From Bacteroidia bacterium (GTDB taxonomy: Bacteria > Bacteroidota > Bacteroidia > UKL13-3): a DNA stretch of 45,679 nucleotides. The notes below the pieces were generated by a model. That model worked only from the letters and a program-made list of their open reading frames with translations. It did not search any database and had not been told where the DNA came from. The position numbers and the translations under genes were made by a program. Numbering within the stretch: the first letter of the stretch is position 1; each line of letters begins with the position of its first letter. Positions 26,083 through 35,158 of the stretch are shown piece by piece. The stretch covers positions 124,617 through 170,295 of the forward strand of contig JAGPCK010000001.1 of NCBI GenBank assembly GCA_018058135.1, in the 5' to 3' direction.

Positions 26083-27341
26083 TATACGTTAATGGTTATG
26101 ATGTCACTTAGTTGGGTGGTGTATTTGGGTGATAAACGTTGTTGTTTCATTTTCCATATCCGTTTTAAATCCTGTGAGGCTAATCTCACTTTTTGCTGAC
26201 CGTACCAAGTGTTAATCACATCAACGGCTTTCATTAAAGGTATGTGTTTAGCATTGCTGTTCTCAAATATGTTCCACTGCTTTTCTGTTTCAGGTATAAA
26301 GTTAAAAACAATTACCCCGGCTTTTTTATAGTGGTACCCTTTTTTGAAAATCTTCTTTAAAGCCATGGTAGCAAACTTGGACAGTTCAATGCCTGAGTTG
26401 GTAGCATACGGTAAAGGCAACACAATGTTGCGTGAATACTGCGGTAAATCATGCCGGTGCGGGTTGGTATGAACAAACAGCATTAATGATTGGCAACAGG
26501 TTTTTTGCCTCCTCAGTTTCTCAGCACAGCTTACGGCAAAAGTAGATACCCGTTCCTGCAACTGTTCAAACTCAGTATAGTTTTGTTCAAATGAACGGGT
26601 GGTTGAAATGTTCTTTTTATCCTTTACCTCATCTATTTCCAGTACCGATTGTCCGCACAGTTCCCGCTTTAACCTTAATCCTACAATGGCCATGTGTTTC
26701 TTAATCCAGGTATCATCCATAGTTGAAAACTGAAGAGCATTTTTTACTCCCATGGTGTGCAGCCTTTTGGAATGCTGCCTGCCTATGCCCCACACATCTT
26801 CTACCTGTGTCCATTTTAAGGCTTTAATGCGCAATTCATCGCTATCAATGATATGAACACCGCCTGTTTGCTCTGGAAACTTCTTAGCTACCTTATTGGC
26901 TACCTTGGCCAATGCTTTGGTGGGCGCAATGCCTATGCTTATAGGAATGCCGGTACACTTGTGTACCCACTTTCTTATTTTGGTAGCGTACTCCTTCAAA
27001 TTGTAGTAATCAAAACCTTTCAGATTTAAGAAGGCTTCATCAATGCTGTATATTTCTACATCCGGACAAAACTCACTCAACAGGGTCATTACCCTTGAAC
27101 TCATATCTCCGTACAATTGAAAGTTGGCCGAGAATACATGAACGTTGTGTTTAGCAAACAACTCCTCGTATTCAAATGCCGGTGCGCCCATGGGTATACC
27201 CAATTTCTTAGCCTCATTGCTGCGCGCAATGGCACAGCCGTCATTGTTGGAAAGTACTACTATGGGTTGACCGTTTAAATCAGGCCGGAAAACCCGCTCG
27301 CAGGAGGCATAAAAATTATTGCAATCTACCAGGGCGTACAT
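26082..27341 (-). CDS. umuC: UmuC-type Y-family DNA polymerase V catalytic subunit
   Basis: UmuC with UmuD' makes DNA polymerase V for error-prone bypass of lesions. The 419-residue product has MYALVDCNNFYASCERVF with metal ligand Asp6 and steric-gate Tyr11, YSIDEAFLNL with Asp101-Glu102, and GIPISIGIAPTKALAKVANK in the palm. The little-finger and C-terminal UmuC-type domain follow. The ATG at 27341 was preferred over a frame start at 27377, because it shares one base with the umuD stop (TGATG) and gives the family's N-terminus. Confidence 0.96.
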   Translation of the reverse strand: MYALVDCNNFYASCERVFRPDLNGQPIVVLSNNDGCAIARSNEAKKLGIPMGAPAFEYEELFAKHNVHVFSANFQLYGDMSSRVMTLLSEFCPDVEIYSIDEAFLNLKGFDYYNLKEYATKIRKWVHKCTGIPISIGIAPTKALAKVANKVAKKFPEQTGGVHIIDSDELRIKALKWTQVEDVWGIGRQHSKRLHTMGVKNALQFSTMDDTWIKKHMAIVGLRLKRELCGQSVLEIDEVKDKKNISTTRSFEQNYTEFEQLQERVSTFAVSCAEKLRRQKTCCQSLMLFVHTNPHRHDLPQYSRNIVLPLPYATNSGIELSKFATMALKKIFKKGYHYKKAGVIVFNFIPETEKQWNIFENSNAKHIPLMKAVDVINTWYGQQKVRLASQDLKRIWKMKQQRLSPKYTTQLSDIITINV

Positions 27342-27781
27342 CAGAATTTTTTTATGATAAACGTAACTATGCCCCACACGATAAATTGATTCTCCTCGGT
27401 TATTTGAACGGGTTTAAAATTAGCATTGGCCGGTATAAGCCAGCACTCTTTGTTTTGCATGCGTACGGTTTTAATGGTAAAGCCACCATCTACGTAGCAC
27501 AAAGCAATTTTGTTGTTCACCAAATCGAGGCTGCGGTCAATAACGGCAATGTCGCCTTCATTGATTCCTATGTCGCGCATGGAATCTCCGTTTACCCGCC
27601 CGTAGAACGTTGCCGATGGATTGCGCACCATGTACTCGTTCAAATCTATTTTGAGCTCCATAAAATCACCCGCAGGGGAAGGAAAACCTGCGTTAATACC
27701 CGTTTCAAACAGGGGCAGTTCTAAGGCAGTAGAAACATCAGCAGCAAAGAGGGTAATTTCAGGTTGGGGTTTGGTGTCCAT
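27341..27781 (-). CDS. umuD: UmuD-like S24 autopeptidase
   Basis: UmuD is cleaved by its own Ser-Lys dyad, stimulated by RecA filaments, to give UmuD'. The 146-residue protein has the cleavage-site candidate Ala31-Gly32 in INAGFPSPAGDF, the nucleophile Ser67 in VNGDSMRDIGI and the general base Lys104 in GGFTIKTVRM. The length is typical. It leads the umuD > umuC > SRAP operon. Upstream there is a small dyad over a possible -7 box, consistent with SOS-type repression, but no E. coli-like LexA box is seen. Confidence 0.95.
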   Translation of the reverse strand: MDTKPQPEITLFAADVSTALELPLFETGINAGFPSPAGDFMELKIDLNEYMVRNPSATFYGRVNGDSMRDIGINEGDIAVIDRSLDLVNNKIALCYVDGGFTIKTVRMQNKECWLIPANANFKPVQITEENQFIVWGIVTFIIKKF

Positions 27782-27800
27782 AACAAGAGCGAATAAGGGA

Positions 27801-27820
27801 CAACCAATTTACTTGGGTTG
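27801..27820 (-). promoter_or_regulatory. Candidate operator over the umuD promoter
   Basis: CAACCAATTTACTTGGGTTG is a near-perfect inverted repeat (CAACC-AA / TT-GGGTTG) centred about 30 bases before the umuD ATG. It overlaps TAAATTGG (27804-27811 on the minus strand), one mismatch from TAnnTTTG. A repressor bound here would block the promoter. Confidence 0.35.
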
Positions 27821-27874
27821 AACGTAAAAACGTGACGTAGCCGTGAAAATGTTTAAATTATAAATAGCTAATAT

Positions 27875-28153
27875 TCAAGCTGTGATTTTTTCGGTTGAAT
27901 CTTCAAGGTATATCTTAAACTCATCCACCCCATCGGCCATATCGTGCATGTCATTTCTACCGTATTCATCCCCGTAGTCTATAATGTTTGAATTCTCTGC
28001 GTGTTGCATAAAAGCCTCAGCTTGTTCAAGGCTTGCAAAAGGGCGCACCTTCATTTTACGGGCATCTTTTTTAAAACCGGTAAAGTGGTGTACAAAGTAT
28101 CTGTTACCTTCCTGTACGGCTGTTTGAAGCAGTGCTTTGGTCAATAATTTCAT
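27875..28153 (-). CDS. Small acidic protein, unknown
   Basis: The 92-residue product starts MKLLTKALLQTAVQEGNRYF and has an acidic C-terminal half (NIIDYGDEYGRNDMHDMADGVDEFKIYLED). It has a basic patch (FKKDARKMKVRPF) and no membrane segment or signal peptide. No family is recognised. The gene lies upstream of umuD on the same strand, with a 93-bp gap, and downstream of the restriction-modification cluster. The opening resembles short proteins with a helix then a two-strand sheet, but this is only a guess. Confidence 0.6.
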   Translation of the reverse strand: MKLLTKALLQTAVQEGNRYFVHHFTGFKKDARKMKVRPFASLEQAEAFMQHAENSNIIDYGDEYGRNDMHDMADGVDEFKIYLEDSTEKITA

Positions 28154-28204
28154 ACCGCAAGATATTAATCTTATGCAAAAACAGGTAAAATGGTGCTGAG
28201 CCGG

Positions 28205-28888
28205 TTATTGGTTTATTGGTTTTACTGAATAAGCAATGCCATCAAATTCAACGCCTTTTATTTGGTAATTGCCAATTACAATCGTTTGATTTAATTCAGG
28301 TAGAACACAAGTATAGCCCTCTTTTGCTAATTCATCTTTGTAGTAATTCACTGACCACTTGTCCTCATTCTTCAATTCACTTTTAGCATTATAAAGTTTT
28401 TCTAAAACAGGATTGAGTTTCATTTCAAACAAAAAAAGATTGTGAAATTCAATAATCAATTTTCTATGAGTAATTGTTTTTTTGTTTGAGCCGAATGTTT
28501 CCCTACAAAGCCAATCTATCATTTTGAATAGAAGTTTTTTTCTTGCTGATGTGTTGTTGCTGTAAATGGGATCGAACTTGCGATGAAAATCATCAGTAAG
28601 CCCTGTTACATAAAGTGGTTTTCCTATAAATATATTTTCAATCAAGTTGTATTCTTTAATCAGCGTATTGAGAAAAGCAATACCTTCATTCTTCATATTG
28701 CGGCCTTCAAAAACAGTTTCGTCATTGTCTTCAAATGAAGTAACAGCAATGTCAATCTCAAAGTAATCGCTTAATGCTGTGTAAAGCATCGAGTAATACT
28801 CTCGTTCCTGTGTGGTTTCATTGTAACATTTCATAAACGAAATGTAAACCTCAATAAAATCTTTATAGTTATATTTTGTTTTTATCAT
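28205..28888 (-). CDS. Hypothetical protein following the restriction enzyme gene
   Basis: The 227-residue protein is mostly helical and moderately charged, with no signal peptide or membrane segment. Visible stretches include YNYKDFIEVYISFMKCYNET, a central MIDWLCRETFGSNKKTI, and a beta-rich end (YTCVLPELNQTIVIGNYQIKG). No known motif is recognised. It starts 61 bases after the end of the 1653-residue restriction-modification gene on the same strand, so it may be its companion, for example an accessory or regulatory subunit. That link rests on position only. Confidence 0.6.
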   Translation of the reverse strand: MIKTKYNYKDFIEVYISFMKCYNETTQEREYYSMLYTALSDYFEIDIAVTSFEDNDETVFEGRNMKNEGIAFLNTLIKEYNLIENIFIGKPLYVTGLTDDFHRKFDPIYSNNTSARKKLLFKMIDWLCRETFGSNKKTITHRKLIIEFHNLFLFEMKLNPVLEKLYNAKSELKNEDKWSVNYYKDELAKEGYTCVLPELNQTIVIGNYQIKGVEFDGIAYSVKPINQ

Positions 28889-28949
28889 TTTGAAAAGCGA
28901 TTATAGTTCCTCTTAAAAACTCATGGTCAATAAACTTGGCATAGTATGT

Positions 28950-31900
28950 CTATTCGTTACCAGGGTCTGCTGCTAAATTTAATTCTTCACTTTCAGGATA
29001 CATTTTTATTATTTTACTTTCATCCGAAGCAGCACCAAAATCAACTTTTGGCAAGCTATTCACAATATCAACCGTTTGCACACTTACGTTGATGATGCTT
29101 AGTAGTAAATCCAAAATATATCTCGGATTTCCAACTTCTTTTGCCCAATCATTTGGGTCGTTTACAATACCGCTTTCTTTATGGGTAGTTACTTGATAGC
29201 GTTCCATAATCCATTCAATGGCTGATTTACCATTGACAATATATTCATAGGCCTTTGTAGGAATATTGCTGACTGTTATTTTGCTGTTGTAAAAAATGGT
29301 TTCTTTTTGGTCTTTCTTAGGGAAACGCATTTTTTCTACCGTATAAGTTTTGCCATCGTCACCAGCTACGTTTACATCAGGATATGGTGCAACAGTTTCA
29401 TAATTTAAATGCAGCTCTGCTAATTGCCGACCAGCTTTGCTAAATGCCCAAAAATCTTTTACGTTTTCTACCAAGGGCAAACGCGGTAACATTTTCTTCA
29501 AATCGTTGGCAAAGGTTTCTCTGTATTCTTTGTTGTGTAAGAAGCCATACACGTAGTAAAAAATATCTTCTTTAGTTACGCTTTTGCCATATTGTTGTTT
29601 AGCTCTTTCTAAAATGAATTCACTTATAGCATCCCTACGAATGAAATCGTTTTTAGTATCTTCATCAAACATTCCCTTTTGATTTGATGAGTTTTCTTCA
29701 TAATAATACAATGGGAAACATTGGGTGTCGCCATTATAATGGAAATTGGCTGCTCTATTTGTTATTAAAACTGCTAATCCATCATTTTCAGAAGATGAAG
29801 TACAGATGAGTAAATTTGAAATACCGACTTTTGGAAAAAGTTTGGAAAAAAGACTTGGACGTTCAATTAATGCTTTATTAAAATATAATAATTGTTTAAA
29901 GAATGGTCTATAAACGGCTTCAATAATATCCTTCTTTTCAAAAGAATGAGTTATTCCTTTTTCTAAATCTTTTTTTAAGTTTACAGACCAACTAATATTT
30001 TTGGGGTCTGAATCAATAAAGGTGCCTATATTTACTTTTATGTTTCTTTTATTTTCTAAAACTAGTTTAGATTTTTGTTCATTATAAAAATGAATCATTT
30101 TTATAATGTTCATTACAAGATTTGCATTTGAAGAGTTATAAACCCAAGCATCTCTGGCTGTATTGATACCTACAGCATTGGTATTAAAAAATGATTTTGT
30201 TTTTAAATCAAATTTTTTTTCAGGTTCTATTGGAATGAAATTACTAAAAGTATCAGTTCGTTCATTTAACCAATCTCCTTGATCGTTTGGCTTTAATGAT
30301 ATTAATGCTAAATCAGGATTTGTAAATGTTTTAAATCCCTGTACAATTTTTAGCTTTTCTTCTTTGTCTAAATAATTGCCTATGTCACGATAAAAAACTT
30401 TTGCTTTCTTATTTATATCAGAAGGATTTTTAACCAGTAACAAAATTGAAACAGGAGTTTTGGTTCCACTTCCGAAAACATTACCTTTTTCTTTTTTTCT
30501 TAATTCACCTTTTGTATTCGCATTTCCTCTTAAGTTGAAAACGTAAATAGAAGAGAATTCATTTTCGAGTGATTTACGAAATCCATCTGTACTATTACCC
30601 TCTAACCAACCAGCATTTGAAACAAAACAAATAATGCCACCTGTTTTATCTAAACGGTCAGTGCTCCAGCGAAATGCTTTTATATACGCATCATACAATG
30701 ACCTACTTAATCCTGCTGAAGACTGATTTGCATAAGTATCTGCAATGCGTTTGTCAAGTTTTGGGTATTCTTGATTTTGTGCGTTATCATTTGCTGACTT
30801 TTGACCTATTGAATAAGGTGGATTTCCGATAATGATTCTTAGTGGTGCTTTCTTTTGTCTTTCAACACGATCAGAGTTTTTCTTCAACATTTCTTCATAT
30901 TGTATTTCACCTTCTGTAGATTCGCTAAGTTGAAATGTATCGGTTAATACTATGCCATCAAATGAAGTGTAGTTTTCTTTTCCTACGCCATCATCTGGGT
31001 CGGGAGTAGCATCGTGATAAGCATTTTCAATGTTAATGGCAGCTATGTAATATGCCAACAACACAATTTCATTGGCATGCAATTCATCTTTGTATTTGCG
31101 TTCTAAATCTTTTATATCAATCAAACCGCTTTGTAACAAACGAACTAAGAATGTTCCTGTACCTGTAAATGGGTCAAGAATGTGAATGTTCTCATCAGAA
31201 ATTGTACGGTCAAATTCTTTTTTCAGAATATCGTTTACCGAATGAATGATAAAGTCCACCACTTCCACAGGCGTATAAACTATTCCCAGTTTCTCCACCA
31301 TTTTAGGGAAAGCGGTTTTGAAAAACTTATCGTACAATTCAATGATGATGCGCTGTTTCCCTTCGGCATTGTCAATGCCTTCGGCACGTGTTCGCACCGA
31401 TTCATAAAAGCGTTGTAGTGTTTCGTCTTGTTCGGCTAAGTTACTGCCTTTTTCTAAAGACTCAATCATGCCTTGCATAGCTACCGAAACGGCATTGGAT
31501 TTCACAAAGGAATAATCCTCAAACAAAGCATCAAATATTGGTTGCGTAATGATATGCTGAGCCAACATTTCAATGGCTTGTTCTTCATTGATGCTTGGGT
31601 TAATGTTCTTTTGTAAACCAAGTAAGAACTTATCGAACGCGGCACGTTGGTCTTTCTTTTCGTTAATCAGGAAATTGATGCGTTCAATTTGTCGTTCGGC
31701 AATTATGGCTACATCTTTTGCCCATTGTTCCCAATACCTGCGGTCGCCTACCTTTTGAACCATTCGTGCAAAAACTACATCCTGTAATTGCTCGAATTGT
31801 AAGGCAATTTGCCTGCCTAATTCTTGCGTTGAATCGTTACTTTCAAAACCCTCCCTGCTTTTTTCTATGTAGTTACCATTTTCGTCAAACGATACTTCTG

Positions 31901-33911
31901 CACCCCCAACAATAATTTGGTTTGGTCTTTTCTTGTTGAGTTCAATCTTGTTTACTAACGCATTAAAACGGTCGTCATGTGCCCGTAAGGCATTCAATAC
32001 CGTCCAAACTACTTTATAGCGTTCATTGTCATCCAAAGCATGTTCGGGTTCAACATCAGCTGGCACTACTACAGGAATGATAATATATCCGTAATTCTTA
32101 CCCGGTGATTTACGCATTACACGGCCCACAGATTGCACCACGTCTACCTGCGAATTACGGGCAGATAGGAAAAGCACAGCATCTAACGAAGGCACATCCA
32201 CACCTTCACTCAATACACGCACATTGGTAATGATACGGCATTCGTTACCGGGGGTATCTTCTTTTAGCCAGTTCAACATTTGGTCGCGTTGTGGTGCACT
32301 CATGGTTCCGTCCATATGTTGGGCCTCCACAGTAACCATTTGGGCTTTTTTTTCTTCAGGTAATGATTCTAGGTAGTTTGTAGATGCCAAGTTATAACTG
32401 GCTGCAATATTGGTTGAATTTGCTATGCTGCCACAAAAAGCAACTGCGCGTTTCATTGGGTGTTCATCACCTTCTACTTTTACAGCTTCGTTACCTAAAA
32501 ATTGTTTTGATAAAGCGTTAACTGTGCCCAGAAGTTTAGTAAGGTCGTCTGTCTTTATTTCTGTTTCGCCATTACTTATCATCCTCTGTACAGCTGGTGG
32601 TACATCTTTATCGTTCAGCGTTAAAATGATTACTTTATAATCTGTTAGTAAACCTTTTTCAACTGCTTCACCAAATCCTATACGGTGGATTTCCTTACCG
32701 AAATGCTGCTCATCGTCCATTGACCAAAGTGGCACATCCTGTTTTGCTGCTTGAGATTTAACCTCCACGTTATACAAACGTGGGGTTGCTGTCATATACA
32801 GACGCTTTTTAGATTTGATAAAATCGCCATCATGCACTTTCACAAAAGCAGAATCATCCATTCCTGCTTCTGTATAACCAGTTGTACGGTGAGCTTCGTC
32901 ACATATAATCAGATCAAATTCAGAAAAACCATTTTTCAATAAATTCTTCTGTGCTTTTGAAATTACTTCAATGGATTGGTAGGTTGAAAAAACAACCGTC
33001 ATTCCACTGTTACCTTTGTCTTTGTAGTGCTGAAACTGTTTCAGGATATAACTTGAATCAGTTGATGCAGGCCAGGCTAAGTCAATCGTACTAGTTAAAT
33101 CCTCATCAGTGTTTTTCTTTTTGGTGATTTCAGGATCAGAGCAAATGCAAATAGGGTTAATGGCTTCATCTGCTTGCGATGACCATTCCCTTAAAGTTTG
33201 CCCGATAAGCGCGATTGAAGGAACCAAAAACAATATTGTTCCTTTACCTTCTGTTAACTTCTCGGCAATTTTAAGGGAGGTCATGGTCTTGCCAGTTCCA
33301 CAAGCCATAATTAAACGACCTCGTTCGTTTTCATTGAAGTAATCGCAAACCTTATCGCTAACCTCTATAACATGTGGGTAGAGTTTCTTCTTTTCTAAAC
33401 GCGCACCTTCACCATGAATTCCGTTTTCCAGTTTTTCCCAATCAACACGGGCTTCAATTAAATCATGCAGATTTATTCTTGTTACTGGTGGATTTTGGTT
33501 TTTTATAGCTTCAAAAGCATTTGGACCCCATTTGTTAGTGGTGGAAATCCAAAGACGTTGCGAGAAGCGGGTTGTTTTTAAATTTTCTTCATCTTTGAAT
33601 TCTCTGCTTGAAGTTGAAAGGAAACTATCAACGGCAGGTTTGTCAATTGTTGCTGTGTCTTGGTAGCATTTACATTGAATAGCCCAGTATTCGTTATGGT
33701 GTGTTACCGCCACCAAATCAATCCCAGTATCATGCCCTCCTAAATCCTTCATACCAGGGAACTCATTCCACATCCAAACTTTTTTAAATTGATTGGCATA
33801 TTGTGGGTCTGTCTGTAAATACGCTTGCATTAAACGTTCAAAACGATCACCCTTATCTCTCTCGGAGAATGATATTTTGCGGTACTTTTCTAGTATTTTA
33901 ATAAAACTCAT
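28950..33911 (-). CDS. Type ISP single-chain restriction-modification enzyme
   Basis: The 1653-residue protein has the domain order of LlaGI/LlaBIII-type enzymes. An Mrr-like nuclease lies at about 15-160 (Asp65 in GIDLVAV, then Gln79-Cys-Lys81). A superfamily 2 helicase follows with Walker A ACGTGKT (203-209), DEAH (338-341), TATPR (374-378) and QSVGRVMR (593-600). The N6-adenine methyltransferase has DPFTGTGTF near 912-920 (SAM binding) and NPPYS near 1028-1032 (catalysis). The last 500 residues should include the target-recognition domain. One protein thus recognises, methylates, translocates and cuts DNA. The length fits, and no disrupting stop is present, so it is probably active. The target site cannot be read. 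Confidence 0.93.
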   Translation of the reverse strand: MSFIKILEKYRKISFSERDKGDRFERLMQAYLQTDPQYANQFKKVWMWNEFPGMKDLGGHDTGIDLVAVTHHNEYWAIQCKCYQDTATIDKPAVDSFLSTSSREFKDEENLKTTRFSQRLWISTTNKWGPNAFEAIKNQNPPVTRINLHDLIEARVDWEKLENGIHGEGARLEKKKLYPHVIEVSDKVCDYFNENERGRLIMACGTGKTMTSLKIAEKLTEGKGTILFLVPSIALIGQTLREWSSQADEAINPICICSDPEITKKKNTDEDLTSTIDLAWPASTDSSYILKQFQHYKDKGNSGMTVVFSTYQSIEVISKAQKNLLKNGFSEFDLIICDEAHRTTGYTEAGMDDSAFVKVHDGDFIKSKKRLYMTATPRLYNVEVKSQAAKQDVPLWSMDDEQHFGKEIHRIGFGEAVEKGLLTDYKVIILTLNDKDVPPAVQRMISNGETEIKTDDLTKLLGTVNALSKQFLGNEAVKVEGDEHPMKRAVAFCGSIANSTNIAASYNLASTNYLESLPEEKKAQMVTVEAQHMDGTMSAPQRDQMLNWLKEDTPGNECRIITNVRVLSEGVDVPSLDAVLFLSARNSQVDVVQSVGRVMRKSPGKNYGYIIIPVVVPADVEPEHALDDNERYKVVWTVLNALRAHDDRFNALVNKIELNKKRPNQIIVGGAEVSFDENGNYIEKSREGFESNDSTQELGRQIALQFEQLQDVVFARMVQKVGDRRYWEQWAKDVAIIAERQIERINFLINEKKDQRAAFDKFLLGLQKNINPSINEEQAIEMLAQHIITQPIFDALFEDYSFVKSNAVSVAMQGMIESLEKGSNLAEQDETLQRFYESVRTRAEGIDNAEGKQRIIIELYDKFFKTAFPKMVEKLGIVYTPVEVVDFIIHSVNDILKKEFDRTISDENIHILDPFTGTGTFLVRLLQSGLIDIKDLERKYKDELHANEIVLLAYYIAAINIENAYHDATPDPDDGVGKENYTSFDGIVLTDTFQLSESTEGEIQYEEMLKKNSDRVERQKKAPLRIIIGNPPYSIGQKSANDNAQNQEYPKLDKRIADTYANQSSAGLSRSLYDAYIKAFRWSTDRLDKTGGIICFVSNAGWLEGNSTDGFRKSLENEFSSIYVFNLRGNANTKGELRKKEKGNVFGSGTKTPVSILLLVKNPSDINKKAKVFYRDIGNYLDKEEKLKIVQGFKTFTNPDLALISLKPNDQGDWLNERTDTFSNFIPIEPEKKFDLKTKSFFNTNAVGINTARDAWVYNSSNANLVMNIIKMIHFYNEQKSKLVLENKRNIKVNIGTFIDSDPKNISWSVNLKKDLEKGITHSFEKKDIIEAVYRPFFKQLLYFNKALIERPSLFSKLFPKVGISNLLICTSSSENDGLAVLITNRAANFHYNGDTQCFPLYYYEENSSNQKGMFDEDTKNDFIRRDAISEFILERAKQQYGKSVTKEDIFYYVYGFLHNKEYRETFANDLKKMLPRLPLVENVKDFWAFSKAGRQLAELHLNYETVAPYPDVNVAGDDGKTYTVEKMRFPKKDQKETIFYNSKITVSNIPTKAYEYIVNGKSAIEWIMERYQVTTHKESGIVNDPNDWAKEVGNPRYILDLLLSIINVSVQTVDIVNSLPKVDFGAASDESKIIKMYPESEELNLAADPGNE

Positions 33912-34237
33912 GCGTACTTTTTCAGTTCACTAAGTTAATAATCTTGGTGATGCAATTGCAAAAATTGCTTAAAGGATTTTTATTTCTTTCAATTTCCTTT
34001 AACAACCTACATTAATGTTAACACAAAACCCCTTAATTAGCGTAGCTTATAGCTACGTTGAACTCTTTTTAAACCTTTGGCTACTCTGGCAAGCTGTTAA
34101 TCAGGGTTAAGAGCAATGATGCCAAGTGCCTTTAAGCTTGCCCTGTGCGTTTGTAGCTGAAAGCTATAATAAAGAAAAGCGTAAGCGCAACCTACGCATA
34201 GGTGGGAGTGGTCGTTTGCTCCTTACTTCTAAATTAT
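33912..34237. other. 326-bp gene-free gap with a hairpin
   Basis: This gap separates the restriction enzyme gene from the membrane coiled-coil gene. CGTAGCT-TAT-AGCTACG (34041-34057) is a perfect seven-bp hairpin. A terminator-like repeat lies at 34161-34204. Near 33958, minus-strand AATTTTTG is one mismatch from a -7 box for the restriction gene. No open frame of note is seen. Confidence 0.5.
34161..34204 (-). terminator. Terminator-like repeat R1
   Basis: On the minus strand, GCGTAGG-TTGCG-CTTACGC (with one G-T pair) is followed by TTTTCTTTA, starting about 35 bases after the stop at 34238. It matches R2 at 36491-36534 at 36 of 44 positions by hand alignment. Confidence 0.55.
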
Positions 34238-35158
34238 TTAGTTTTTCATTCTATTATCAATTTCTTTAGGGTCACTTTCATTGAAAAAAATATATGAAAC
34301 ATAGTTGAAACAATTTATAATTACTAATTCCAAAAGAAACGATAAGAGTGTTGCAATAATAATAATGTAAATTTTAAAAAATGTGTTGGGTTTAATAGGT
34401 AATATAATTTTAAATACTTCATAAGTTCCTACCATTGTGGAATTTTGAGTTTGTGCATAACTGGTATCACTTTTCAAATAAGTTTCAAATTTTTCTTTTT
34501 CATCTTTAATTCTATATTGAGAATTGTATATTAGGCTATCAACTATCGCCAATCTGTTATTAGTGTACCTATTTGTTTCTATGGAATTATTTTTTTGTAT
34601 TTCATTAGCTTTAAGAATTGCTTGTTTAGTAAATTCTAATTTACTGGTGTCAATGATTTTAAATAGTCTTTCAGTATTTCTTTTTAAGCTTTTATTTATT
34701 CCACTATCAAACGTTTGGATTTTTTCCAATAACATATTTCTTTCCATGATCAATCTTAAATTTTCAGAACTATAAGATGTGTCAATTTTATTATATTCTA
34801 TTGATCTCAACGTTGCAATTTTTTTTGTATTGTCAAGTCCCTCTGACACTTTTGCTAATCCAACAATAAAAGAGAAAATTAAGGCAATTGTTCTTCCAAT
34901 TTTTAAAAACATCTTTAGATGTTGAGGCATTTCAACATTATAATATTCTATGAATCTATGCAGGTATATTGCAACACCCTTGAACGATTCTAATAAACAA
35001 ACTGTTGCAAAACTCCATTTTTTTGAAAAATTAAATATCTCCTGTAAAAAAATAAATTCTAAATAGCCGACTACAAAAAGAGCCAATACCCCAATTATTA
35101 AATACAAATATTTAAAAATTTGGTAAATACTTGTTTTAAAAATTTTATTTGTATCCAC
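34238..35158 (-). CDS. Membrane protein with central coiled coil, unknown
   Basis: The 306-residue protein has likely membrane helices near 16-39, 50-70, 88-105 and 262-283, with a long charged helical region between about 110 and 245 (for example NLRLIMERNMLLEKIQTF). So a coiled-coil loop of about 150 residues is held between helices on the same or opposite membrane faces. The start is GTG at 35158, placed directly after the TAA of the gene upstream, so translation is coupled. There is no later Met before the helices. Composition is very AT-rich. No family is recognised; I infer only that it works with the SPFH-like protein. Confidence 0.65.
   Translation of the reverse strand: MDTNKIFKTSIYQIFKYLYLIIGVLALFVVGYLEFIFLQEIFNFSKKWSFATVCLLESFKGVAIYLHRFIEYYNVEMPQHLKMFLKIGRTIALIFSFIVGLAKVSEGLDNTKKIATLRSIEYNKIDTSYSSENLRLIMERNMLLEKIQTFDSGINKSLKRNTERLFKIIDTSKLEFTKQAILKANEIQKNNSIETNRYTNNRLAIVDSLIYNSQYRIKDEKEKFETYLKSDTSYAQTQNSTMVGTYEVFKIILPIKPNTFFKIYIIIIATLLSFLLELVIINCFNYVSYIFFNESDPKEIDNRMKN

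Noticed and set aside
28950..33911. Restriction enzyme gene as separate helicase and methyltransferase genes
   Set aside because: The reading frame is continuous with no internal stop and the domain order matches single-chain type ISP enzymes.
34041..34057. Hairpin as a CRISPR or attachment-site element
   Set aside because: It is a single seven-bp hairpin with no repeated spacer structure, integrase or duplicated flank.
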